A stretch of DNA of 64,000 nucleotides, taken from the NCBI GenBank assembly GCA_963814985.1, contig CAWFFV010000001.1, positions 1 to 64,000 on the forward strand. The letters are read 5' to 3'. Below are positions 56,729 to 64,000 of the stretch, piece after piece (position 1 is the stretch's first letter; each line of letters begins with the position of its first letter). The notes under the pieces are model-generated. The model saw only the letters and a program-made list of their open reading frames with translations, made no database searches and was not told the origin of the DNA. This DNA is from CAWFFV01 sp963814985. Its GTDB lineage: Bacteria > Chloroflexota > Ktedonobacteria > Ktedonobacterales > Ktedonobacteraceae. The translations under genes were made by a program, and so were the position numbers.

Positions 56729-58231
56729 ATGAGGTACTTCACACGACCTTTTCGCCACTTACAGGGCAAACTCACCATTTCCTATACCCTGACCTCGGTC
56801 GTGATCTTTCTGCTCATTGAAATGGTTTTTACCGGCTTTGCGTTCTGGCTCTACGACCTGAAGGGTGTCTCATACTTTCTCTCGAACTTAGTTGAACAGG
56901 AAGCCCCCCTGGCCACCCCTTACTTTGTACATGGCTCAGCAGATCGCGAGGCACTGACAAGCTGGCTACAAATCATGCATGATAATCCACCGAACGGGCA
57001 GGGACCCTTCAAATTTTCCCAGCTCATTTATATTACGGTGGTAGACACACAAGGCCGTACAATCGCCTCGGTCGGTATACATCCCGTTCTTCCTAATACT
57101 CCACTTCAGGTACAATTATCTCCACAAAATCGCACGGACCTCCTTACGCTATTGCATGGAGCAAAGGGCACAACCAGCACAGTTGATCAAGACGCTGATA
57201 ATACACTGGTCGCGATGACAACTATTGTAGGGCAAAAGGGAAATATAGAAGGCGCATTTGTGATGAAAATTGTCGCACCCGATAACTTTCATCTGATGGT
57301 AGCCTACTTGCAATTTGTGGCCTTTAGTGTGACCATTGCCACGATCTATGCCACTGTTTCTGGCCTCGTCTCCGGCTACCTCACCGCACGAGGTCTCACC
57401 CGTCGCTTAAAAAGTCTATCGACTGTAGCCGACAGATGGGGAAGCGGTGATTTCTCCGTGCTAGCCCATGATACTTCAGATGACGAACTGGGACAGATGT
57501 CACGCCAGCTCAACCGTATGGCCACACAGTTGTGGAATTTGCTCTCCACACGCCAGAAGCTCGCCACGCTAGAAGAGCGCAATCGCTTAGCCCGCGATCT
57601 GCATGACAGCGTGAAACAGCAGGTCTTCGCTGTTGCCATGCAAATCGGGGCCACACAGACTCTGCTCAAACGCGATCCGGCAGCCGCTGAGGTCCGTTTG
57701 AAGGAGGCACAAAAGCTTGTCGGCCAGGCTCAGCAAGAACTGACCTCACTGATTAGTGAATTGCGTCCGGCTGCGCTCAATGGTAAGGGCATTGTCGCTG
57801 CTCTACGTGAGCTGACAACCCAGTGGACACAACAAACCAGTATCGTCGCCACTTTGCGTGCAAAGAGCCATGAGATACTACCGCTTACTGTAGAAGAGGC
57901 GCTCTTCCGCGTCGCGCAAGAAGCTCTGTCCAACATTGCCCGTCACAGCAAGGCAACTCTGGTGCAGATAGATCTGACAACTACTGATGATACCGTCACA
58001 CTTTCGATCGCCGATAACGGTCAGGGCTTTGATACCACTCATCGCAACGGCTCTGGTCTTGGCCTCCTCTCCATGCAGGAGCGTATGAAGACCCTCAGTG
58101 GAGATGTACAGCTTGAGAGCACGCTGGACAAGGGTACACGCATCATTGCGCAGTGCAAACGTCTGGGTATCAGTATCAGCGATATTACGCCTCCTCCCAA
58201 TAATTCTCATGATGATATGGAGCATATATGA
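56729..58231 (+). CDS. NarL-type sensor histidine kinase
   Basis: 500 residues. TM1 (TSVVIFLLIEMVFTGFAFWL) and TM2 (FVAFSVTIATIYATVSGLVS) flank an outer sensor of about 150 residues. A HAMP domain follows (RGLTRRLKSLSTVADRWGSG), then HisKA_3 with phospho-acceptor RLARDLHDSVKQQ and an ATPase domain with ALSNIARHSKA, ADNGQGFD and GSGLGLLSMQERM. The response regulator gene overlaps its stop (ATGA). The nearby MacB-FtsX transporter upstream suggests a peptide- or envelope-stress sensing module, which is inference. Confidence 0.92.
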   Translation: MRYFTRPFRHLQGKLTISYTLTSVVIFLLIEMVFTGFAFWLYDLKGVSYFLSNLVEQEAPLATPYFVHGSADREALTSWLQIMHDNPPNGQGPFKFSQLIYITVVDTQGRTIASVGIHPVLPNTPLQVQLSPQNRTDLLTLLHGAKGTTSTVDQDADNTLVAMTTIVGQKGNIEGAFVMKIVAPDNFHLMVAYLQFVAFSVTIATIYATVSGLVSGYLTARGLTRRLKSLSTVADRWGSGDFSVLAHDTSDDELGQMSRQLNRMATQLWNLLSTRQKLATLEERNRLARDLHDSVKQQVFAVAMQIGATQTLLKRDPAAAEVRLKEAQKLVGQAQQELTSLISELRPAALNGKGIVAALRELTTQWTQQTSIVATLRAKSHEILPLTVEEALFRVAQEALSNIARHSKATLVQIDLTTTDDTVTLSIADNGQGFDTTHRNGSGLGLLSMQERMKTLSGDVQLESTLDKGTRIIAQCKRLGISISDITPPPNNSHDDMEHI

Positions 58232-58890
58232 CAGATACCATCTCTTTACTCATCACTGATGATCACGCTCTTGTCCGCCAGGGCATCCGCGCCTTTCTGG
58301 AAGCGCAACCGGACTTTATTGTCTTAGGCGAAGCCAATTCTGGTGAAGATGCGGTGCTAATGGCTGCGGAACTTGTTCCCGATGTGGTGCTCATGGATCT
58401 CGTTATGCCCGGCATTGGCGGCGTTGAAGCCACACGCCAGGTCAAACAGGTCAGCCCGCACTCGCAGATTATCGTCCTCACCTCTTATCATGAAGACGAG
58501 TATATTTTTCCTGCCCTGCGTGCAGGTGCTCTCTCTTACGTTTTGAAAGATATCAATCCTGACGAATTAGCCGACGCCGTGCGTAAGGCGGCACGAGGCG
58601 AATCTATTCTGCATCCCCGCGTGGCTGCCCGCGTCGTTCAGGAGCTACGTGGCACTCGCAAAGACACACCTAATCCCTTCACAGATCTGAGTGACCGCGA
58701 ATTAGAAGTCCTGCGTCTCATCGCTGATGGCCGCTCCAACGCTGAAATCGCCAGCAAGCTGGTCATCAGCGAAAAAACAGTAAAAGGTCATGTCAGCAAT
58801 ATCCTGAGCAAACTCCATATGCTCGACCGCACCCAGGCCGCTGCTTTCGCATGGCACCAGGGGTTGATGACACGGCATGATCCCTCTTAA
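58228..58890 (+). CDS. LuxR/NarL-family response regulator
   Basis: 220 residues. Receiver domain with acidic pair DDHALV, phosphorylation site Asp57 in VVLMDLVMPG, the conserved Thr/Ser in LTSYH and Lys in YVLKDINP. The C-terminal LuxR helix-turn-helix reads LSDRELEVLRLIADGRSNAE, IASKLVISEKTVKGHVSNIL. It overlaps the kinase gene by four bases and is its cognate partner. The target promoter may be the upstream transporter. Confidence 0.94.
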   Translation: MTDTISLLITDDHALVRQGIRAFLEAQPDFIVLGEANSGEDAVLMAAELVPDVVLMDLVMPGIGGVEATRQVKQVSPHSQIIVLTSYHEDEYIFPALRAGALSYVLKDINPDELADAVRKAARGESILHPRVAARVVQELRGTRKDTPNPFTDLSDRELEVLRLIADGRSNAEIASKLVISEKTVKGHVSNILSKLHMLDRTQAAAFAWHQGLMTRHDPS

Positions 58891-59067
58891 CAGTAGAAGC
58901 GGTTGGCATTGATCTGACAGTTACGGTCACGCGCTGATCTTATGGCTTCTGACTCAGGACGTGTGCATACTCCGCCTTTATGGCATACAATATACTCATA
59001 ACAGATCTTCTAAAATGCTATCATGGATAGCAACAGAACATAAATTTAGAACTTAAAAGGTAAGCAA

Positions 59068-59646
59068 ATGAGTATATTCGAGACCATAAAACGCCGGCGC
59101 AGTCTTGGGAAAATGACCGATCAGCGCCCGACGCGTGCACAGATTGAGCAAATTTTAGAGGCAGCAACCCATGCTCCCAATCATCATCGTGTAGAACCAT
59201 GGAGCTTCTTTGTACTGGCCGGTAAAGCACGCGACGAGCTGGGTACAATTATGCAAAAATCGCTGGAGGCTCGTCTAACAGAGACAACAAGCGATAAGGC
59301 ACGGGCGGCATTGCAGAAAGAACGTCAGAAACCGTTGCGTTCACCTATCTTGATTGCAGTAGCAGCACTATGCCCTGAGCAACCAAATATAGTGGATATT
59401 GAGAATGTCGAGGCAGTAGCAGCGTCAGTTCAGAATATGCTACTGACCGCTGAAGAGATGGGTCTGGCCTGTATGTGGCGAACAGGTGATACTGCGTATG
59501 ACCCACAAGTAAAAAAATGGCTGGGCTTGTCAGCAGGAGACCATATTGTAGCCTTTGTGTATCTCGGCTACCCTGCTCTCTCTCAGACAGAACGACATCC
59601 TACACCTATCGAAGCGAAGACAGCATGGCTCGGATGGGAGGATTAA
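59068..59646 (+). CDS. Nitroreductase family protein (YdjA-like)
   Basis: 192 residues, start after AAAAGGTAAGCAA. FMN-dependent oxidoreductase fold with the typical N-terminus FETIKRRRSLGKMTDQRPTR, then LEAATHAPNHHRVEPWSFFV and the flavin-site region ASVQNMLLTAEEMGLACMWR, and VAFVYLGYPA near the C-terminus. The compact size and HAPNHHRVEPW motif resemble YdjA/TdsD-like members. Physiological substrate unknown. Confidence 0.88.
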   Translation: MSIFETIKRRRSLGKMTDQRPTRAQIEQILEAATHAPNHHRVEPWSFFVLAGKARDELGTIMQKSLEARLTETTSDKARAALQKERQKPLRSPILIAVAALCPEQPNIVDIENVEAVAASVQNMLLTAEEMGLACMWRTGDTAYDPQVKKWLGLSAGDHIVAFVYLGYPALSQTERHPTPIEAKTAWLGWED

Positions 59647-59700
59647 TCACACAATACAACTGGATGGGCCGCATACAAGGTGGCTCATCCAGTAATGTCG

Positions 59701-60234
59701 CTAATATTTAATCAGTGCAAAGATATCATGCTCTTTTAGACGTTCGCGGCCCTTGAGAAAGGACAGCTCCACCAGGAAAGCAATACCAGCAATGTGCCCT
59801 CCCAGCCGCTCCATCAGTTCCATAGTCGCTAATACGGTGCCGCCTGTCGCCAACAAGTCGTCAACGATCAAGACACGCTGACCAGGCTTGATTGCATCTT
59901 TGTGCACCTCTACGATGCTGGTACCATACTCCAGAGTATATTCAACACTCACCGTCTGTGAGGGAAGTTTGCCAAACTTGCGCACTGGCACAAAACCACA
60001 ATTGAGCAGATACGCCAGGGGAGCACCAAAAATAAAACCGCGCGACTCAACGCCCACAACAGCCTGAATATCAGCTCCCGCATAGTGAGCGGCCAGGCGC
60101 TCCATAGCAGCACGAAATGCTGGACCGTCCTGTAACAAAGGGGTAATATCCTTGAAAAGGACACCTTTCTGCGGAAAGTCCGGGACATCGCGAATCCGAT
60201 CTTCCAGACGTATAGGCTCTGATGTTAACGACAT
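59701..60234 (-). CDS. apt: Adenine phosphoribosyltransferase
   Basis: 177 residues from ATG 60234; TTG 60240 is closer to the AGGAG site and also possible. It salvages adenine to AMP with PRPP. Signature features are present: RIRDVPDFPQKGVLFKDITP, VGVESRGFIFGAPLAYLL, the PRPP loop VLIVDDLLATGGT and RKFGKLPSQTVSVEYTLEYG. Length normal. It is convergent with the nitroreductase gene. Confidence 0.95.
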   Translation of the reverse strand: MSLTSEPIRLEDRIRDVPDFPQKGVLFKDITPLLQDGPAFRAAMERLAAHYAGADIQAVVGVESRGFIFGAPLAYLLNCGFVPVRKFGKLPSQTVSVEYTLEYGTSIVEVHKDAIKPGQRVLIVDDLLATGGTVLATMELMERLGGHIAGIAFLVELSFLKGRERLKEHDIFALIKY

Positions 60235-60446
60235 GAGCAAATTTCTCCTCTACATGAAACTGGGCAATGATGCCGGGGCAGTCAAACTCTCTTACACGCT
60301 TCAAATGAGTCAGTGGGAGCAGCCACATTGCTGCTAGAATACAATACCGTCGATGGATACCCTATTCGCAGTATACGCCAGTCCGTTTCACTTGTGCAAG
60401 CATATAGGATAGTGACAATGATCACACAGTGAACAAAGAATCCAGG

Positions 60447-60947
60447 TTACGCCTTTGCCACTATCTCAACTGGTGGCAACTGAGATGTACAGTAAGCACA
60501 ACGTGTAGCTTTCAGTGGTACTGCGCTCAAGCAGAAAGGGCACTCACGGGTAGTAGGATCTTCTTCTTTCTTTGGTCGCAAGCGAGCATAATAGGCATTT
60601 AATGTATTTACCGGACGTACAACAAAGAAGTACACAACAGTTGCTGTAAGCAAGAAGCTAATTATAACACCAATGAGATTGCCGATAAGAAATGGGTTAT
60701 TTGTAGGACCAAGCTTCAAATTTGCAAAATTAGGGGTAAAAATTATACCAATTAACGGCTTGAGCAAATCATCGACAAAGCCATTGACCACACCAGTAAA
60801 AGCGGCACCGATGACGATACCCACAGCCAGATCAACAACATTTCCACGTAAAATAAAGGTTTTGAAGTCACCCAAAGTACTCAGAGTTGTGTGTAGACCA
60901 CGTTCCCCGAAATCCTTCACGGTATTGACGGTACGTTCTCTGTCCAT
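60447..60947 (-). CDS. mscL: Large-conductance mechanosensitive channel with C-terminal zinc ribbon
   Basis: 166 residues from ATG 60947 (longer in-frame starts lack support; GGGAGG lies 15 bases upstream). The MscL core is clear: FKTFILRGNVVDLAVGIVIG, AAFTGVVNGFVDDLLKPLIG and TM2 LIGVIISFLLTATVVYFFVV. The C-terminal cytosolic part keeps the charged RLRPKKEE helix and is then extended by a four-cysteine ribbon, CPFC...CAYC, in about 25 extra residues not found in E. coli MscL. The channel opens under membrane tension; the ribbon might stabilise the cytosolic bundle or bind a partner. Confidence 0.9.
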   Translation of the reverse strand: MDRERTVNTVKDFGERGLHTTLSTLGDFKTFILRGNVVDLAVGIVIGAAFTGVVNGFVDDLLKPLIGIIFTPNFANLKLGPTNNPFLIGNLIGVIISFLLTATVVYFFVVRPVNTLNAYYARLRPKKEEDPTTRECPFCLSAVPLKATRCAYCTSQLPPVEIVAKA

Positions 60948-61087
60948 GAATGTAGTATATCCTCCCTTTACTTTTCTACACGAAACAACCATTCTATGCT
61001 TACTGAAATTTCTGCTATCAACGTAGCTAAATTTCACTGCTTCGTACTTAGATTAGCACATGCAAAATCATATGGCTAGAGGCAGCT

Positions 61088-61257
61088 TTAGATCTCCTTG
61101 CCACCTGCGGTGGCTCGCTCCCGTTTTATGTGTGGTTTTGTTGCCTGTGGAGGAGATTGCGACGCAATCTCCTCCACAGGCAACAAAACCACACATAAAA
61201 CACCTGCCGAAGCGCCTTCGGCGCTGAGGAATCAGGGAAAGGAACCTGAATAGTTAC
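61088..61257 (+). repeat. Intergenic inverted-repeat element, family A, copy 10
   Basis: GATCTCC, GCCACCTGCGGTGGCTCGCT, core arms GTTTTATGTGTGGTTTTGTT with GATTGCGACGCAATC centre, GAAGCGCCTTCGGCGCTGAG, GGAATCAGG, CCTGAATAGTTAC. The core is almost the same as in the reverse copy at 33970. It lies upstream of the halogenase gene. Confidence 0.9.
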
Positions 61258-61408
61258 TGGGATGGCTCATGCAACCTTTACACACAGCTTCTCATGAGCT
61301 AGTATACATACATGCTCAGGGATGATGAGCAGAAACTATGCTACCAGCTCTAAAATGCGTGATAGCGAAAAATAAACAATAGAACTACATACAAGGAGGT
61401 TGAGCGTT

Positions 61409-62998
61409 ATGGATCAACGTCTCAAAAATGTTGTTATTCTCGGAGGTGGGACAGCCGGTTGGATGACCGCCTCCTACCTTGCCAAAGCTCTACAGGGATC
61501 AGTAACGATCACAGTGTTGGAGGCACCATCTATCCCGAGGATAGGTGTGGGTGAAGCCACCGTTCCTAATCTTCACAAGACGTTCTTCGCTTCTCTTGGC
61601 CTCTCAGAAGAGGAGTGGATGCGTGAGTGTAATGCAAGTTTCAAGATGGGCATCAAGTTCATTAATTGGCGGACAGGTGGTACAGGTGTTGCTGACCCAC
61701 GACCGCTCGGCAAGTCAACCGATCATTATTATCACCTCTTCGGCCTACTTCCCGATCACGAGCGCCTTCCCCTATCGCACTACTGGTTCTACAGGAAGCA
61801 GCAAGGTCAGACTGACGAGCCGTTCGATTATGCTTGCTACAAGGAGCCGCCAATCCTTGATGCCAGGCTCGCTCCCTGCTGGCTGGACGGAAAACGATGG
61901 ACCAACTATGCCTGGCACTTCGATGCAAATCTGGTCGCTGACTTCTTGCGTCGGTTCTCTACACAGAAGTTGAATGTCGAGCATATCGAGGACGAGATGA
62001 CGGAAGTTCTCTTCGATGAGCGCGGCTTCATTACGGCGCTGCGGACCAAGGGCGGTCGTGTCTTGAACGGAGATTTCTTTGTGGACTGCTCCGGCTTTCG
62101 TGGCCTCCTGATCAATCAGGCGATGCGGGAACCATTCCTGGACATGAGCGATTATCTCCTCTGCGACCGGGCTGTAGCCACATCCGTACCTCATGATGAT
62201 GCAGGCAACGGGGTTGAACCCTACACCTCCGCCATCGCGATGAAGTCGGGCTGGACATGGAAAATCCCAATGCTTACGCGCTTTGGCACAGGCTATGTTT
62301 ACTCTAGCAAATTCGCCAGTCAGGATGAGGCCACGAAGGACTTCTGCCAGCTCTGGAAACTTGACGAGGCCTCAACACCGCTAAATCACGTCAGGTTCCG
62401 CGTTGGTCGTAACCGGCGCACGTGGGTGAAGAACTGCGTGAGCATTGGCCTTTCCTCGTGTTTCCTGGAGCCACTGGAGTCAACCGGCATTTACTTCATC
62501 ACTGCTGCTCTCTACCAACTTGCCAAGCATTTCCCTGATAAACATTTCGATCCAATCCTCAGAGATCAGTTCAACCGGGAGATCGAAGTGATGTTTGACG
62601 ACTCGCGCGACTTCATCCAGGCACATTTTTATTTCTCACCGCGTGTAGACACATCATTTTGGAAGGCAAACAAAGATCTCGATCTGGCAAACAATATCCG
62701 CGAGAAGATCGCTATGTATCGGGCGGGGATGCCCGTCAACCTGCCAACTACCAACGAAAGCACCTACTACGGAAACTTCGAGGCTGAGTTCCGAAATTTC
62801 TGGAACAATAGCAACTACTACTGTATCTTCGCTGGTCTGGGGTTCCTGCCAGATCATCCACTGCCAGGATTGACCTATCAGAAAGAATCGATAGCAAGTG
62901 CCGAGCCACTCTTCGAGAACATCAAGCAGCAGCAGACGCAATTGCTCAGGACACTCCCAACCAACTACGAATATCTCTGCCAACTCCACGGCAAATGA
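61409..62998 (+). CDS. Flavin-dependent tryptophan halogenase
   Basis: 529 residues from ATG 61409 (AAGGAGG nine bases upstream). The FAD loop is GGGTAGWM (12-19). The catalytic lysine is Lys79 in FKMGIKF, at the same number as in PrnA. The class motif appears as GWTWKIPM (281-288) and the second catalytic region is SCFLEPLESTG (Glu354/357). The substrate-pocket residues Tyr443, Tyr444, Glu450, Phe454 and Trp455 of PrnA are matched by Tyr453, Tyr454, Glu460, Phe464 and Trp465, so free tryptophan chlorination or bromination is very likely, probably at C7 or C6. No flavin reductase, transporter or biosynthetic partner is next to it. It is bracketed by two family A elements. Confidence 0.93.
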   Translation: MDQRLKNVVILGGGTAGWMTASYLAKALQGSVTITVLEAPSIPRIGVGEATVPNLHKTFFASLGLSEEEWMRECNASFKMGIKFINWRTGGTGVADPRPLGKSTDHYYHLFGLLPDHERLPLSHYWFYRKQQGQTDEPFDYACYKEPPILDARLAPCWLDGKRWTNYAWHFDANLVADFLRRFSTQKLNVEHIEDEMTEVLFDERGFITALRTKGGRVLNGDFFVDCSGFRGLLINQAMREPFLDMSDYLLCDRAVATSVPHDDAGNGVEPYTSAIAMKSGWTWKIPMLTRFGTGYVYSSKFASQDEATKDFCQLWKLDEASTPLNHVRFRVGRNRRTWVKNCVSIGLSSCFLEPLESTGIYFITAALYQLAKHFPDKHFDPILRDQFNREIEVMFDDSRDFIQAHFYFSPRVDTSFWKANKDLDLANNIREKIAMYRAGMPVNLPTTNESTYYGNFEAEFRNFWNNSNYYCIFAGLGFLPDHPLPGLTYQKESIASAEPLFENIKQQQTQLLRTLPTNYEYLCQLHGK

Positions 62999-63032
62999 GT
63001 TCCCAGGCCCTAACAGTGGTGAGTGCAAAACA

Positions 63033-63182
63033 GTCGTATTAGAGAACATTGTGGGTTTTGTCGCCCATGACTGAGGTTGCGTCGCAACCTCAGTCATGGG
63101 CGACAAAACCCACAATGTTCTCTAATACGACCTGCGAAGCGCTGTAAGCGCTGAGGAGTCAGGAAAAAGGCTGAGTAGTTAC
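63033..63182 (+). repeat. Intergenic inverted-repeat element, family A, copy 11 (long core, left module missing)
   Basis: The core hairpin runs 63033-63131 with arms of about 49 bp (GTCGTATTAGAGAACATTGT onward) that are essentially perfect around GTTGCGTCGCAAC. It is followed by CTGCGAAGCGCTGTAAGCGC, TGAGGAGTCAGG and CTGAGTAGTTAC. This is the longest stem in the family. Confidence 0.88.
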
Positions 63183-63210
63183 AAAGCATTCAAGGTTATA
63201 CAGTCAACAT

Positions 63211-64000
63211 TTATGCACTTAATTTGACAATGGTCACACCATCACCACCTTCTTGAGGCGGTGCAGATACATACGATTTTACTAAGGGATGGTGTGCAAG
63301 TTGCTCACGAACAGCGGCTCGTAGTGCTCCTGTTCCTTTGCCATGAACGATGCGTACAGAGGACATGCCTGACATAGCGGCATCATTCAGGTAGGTTTCC
63401 AGTTCCTCTAGCGCCTGCTCGACGCGCCAGCCACGCATGTCAAGTTGTACGGCAACAACGGGACGATCCTCGTAACGCGGCACAACAACATCAGGGATTC
63501 GCTCCTCAGTAGCCGCCTTACGCTTGCTTAAACGCTCAATGTTATCCACACTGACACGGAAGCGTAAGGCTCCCATCTGCACCTCGGCTTCGCTATGATT
63601 TGCTGAGAGTCCCAGCAACTCGGCATTCTGACCAAAGCTGATCACGCGTACCGTATCGCCAATCTGTAATGGCCCGTCCAGCCGCTCCTGCTCAGGCGTT
63701 GCTCTTTTCACTGGTCGCTGCGGTTCAGGAATGGAAGAAACCTTCTCTTCAAGACGGCGCGTCACCTGACGATTCTCATTCAAGCGCTCACGGGTTATAT
63801 TCACACGATTAACATTCACCTTGACCTTTGCCAGTGTGGCCTGTACCTCCTCTAGCTCACGACGGGCCCGCGCTCGCGCCTCATTGAGGATCTTCACCCG
63901 CTGCTCCTCCAGTTGATGGCGTTCTGCCTCCAGTTGCTTGCGCTGATATTCAGCTTCGGTACGCTCCATGCTCAGATGGAAACGCTCATCCTCTGCGGCT
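63211..64000 (-). CDS. mutS2: MutS2 C-terminal part with Smr domain, cut by the right edge
   Basis: The frame enters from beyond 64000 and ends at 63211. The visible 263 or so residues are a long coiled coil (ERHQLEEQRVKILNEARARA), the KOW-like region LQIGDTVRVISFGQNAELLG and a C-terminal Smr domain with the LDMRGWRVEQALEELETYL and HGKGTGALR motifs. MutS2 proteins act in recombination control and in rescue of collided ribosomes; the Smr domain cuts nucleic acid in family members. The start and ATPase domain lie outside the window. Confidence 0.92.
   Translation of the reverse strand, partial: AAEDERFHLSMERTEAEYQRKQLEAERHQLEEQRVKILNEARARARRELEEVQATLAKVKVNVNRVNITRERLNENRQVTRRLEEKVSSIPEPQRPVKRATPEQERLDGPLQIGDTVRVISFGQNAELLGLSANHSEAEVQMGALRFRVSVDNIERLSKRKAATEERIPDVVVPRYEDRPVVAVQLDMRGWRVEQALEELETYLNDAAMSGMSSVRIVHGKGTGALRAAVREQLAHHPLVKSYVSAPPQEGGDGVTIVKLSA

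Overview
The window looks like chromosomal DNA of a Ktedonobacteria-type member of the Chloroflexota. The GC content is moderate. The gene content fits that group: T-box-controlled arg and pheST operons, an XRE-TPR regulator relic, zinc-ribbon proteins carrying extracellular BACON-like repeats, and a CheB-CheR-PAS kinase hybrid. Many intergenic hairpin elements are also present. The taxonomic call is inference; no rRNA or tRNA gene is visible.

Layout. 0-4.4 kb: a broken APC permease, its intact paralogue, a 45-aa ORF and a zinc-ribbon pseudokinase. 4.6-9.1 kb: a membrane protein, holA, a MidA-type methyltransferase, a DUF427 protein and an alpha/beta hydrolase. 9.2-13.7 kb: a PadR regulator with a decayed membrane partner, a PPOX-fold protein with an internal stop, and a CopC-CopD-YtkA protein split by frameshifts. 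14.1-21.6 kb: the CheB-CheR-PAS kinase, then a leftward block of gamma-carbonic anhydrase, NlpC/P60 peptidase, proline dehydrogenase, SDR and a small protein. 22-29 kb: three zinc-ribbon membrane-anchored proteins (two with BACON-like repeats) and an unusual ferredoxin. 29.3-33.6 kb: pheT and pheS behind a T-box. 34-37 kb: an ABC-2 exporter. 37.1-39.2 kb: a TIR-domain protein with an amyloid-like motif, followed by a two-TM partner; this is the best candidate for an undescribed immune-type system. 39.6-44 kb: promoter, T-box, argG, argH, argG. 44.2-50.8 kb: a decayed accessory region with a TetR relic, its palindromic operators, a VOC gene with a partial duplicate, an XRE-TPR relic and a 37-G tract. 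51-58.9 kb: a ribbon-helix-helix regulator with tandem operators, a tyrosine phosphatase, a MacB/FtsX transporter and a two-component system. 59-64 kb: nitroreductase, apt, mscL with a zinc ribbon, a lone tryptophan halogenase and mutS2 (cut by the window edge).

Two features run through the whole window. First, about ten copies of a modular inverted-repeat element (family A) sit between genes, in both orientations, sharing outer modules but with different, internally complementary core stems. Second, many otherwise well-preserved genes, including pheT and argG, are broken by single-base frameshifts. Part of this is probably assembly error (a 37-base poly-G tract is also present) and part is real decay, most clearly in 44-50 kb.

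Frameshifted genes are given as one entry spanning all frames; the evidence states where the frame changes.
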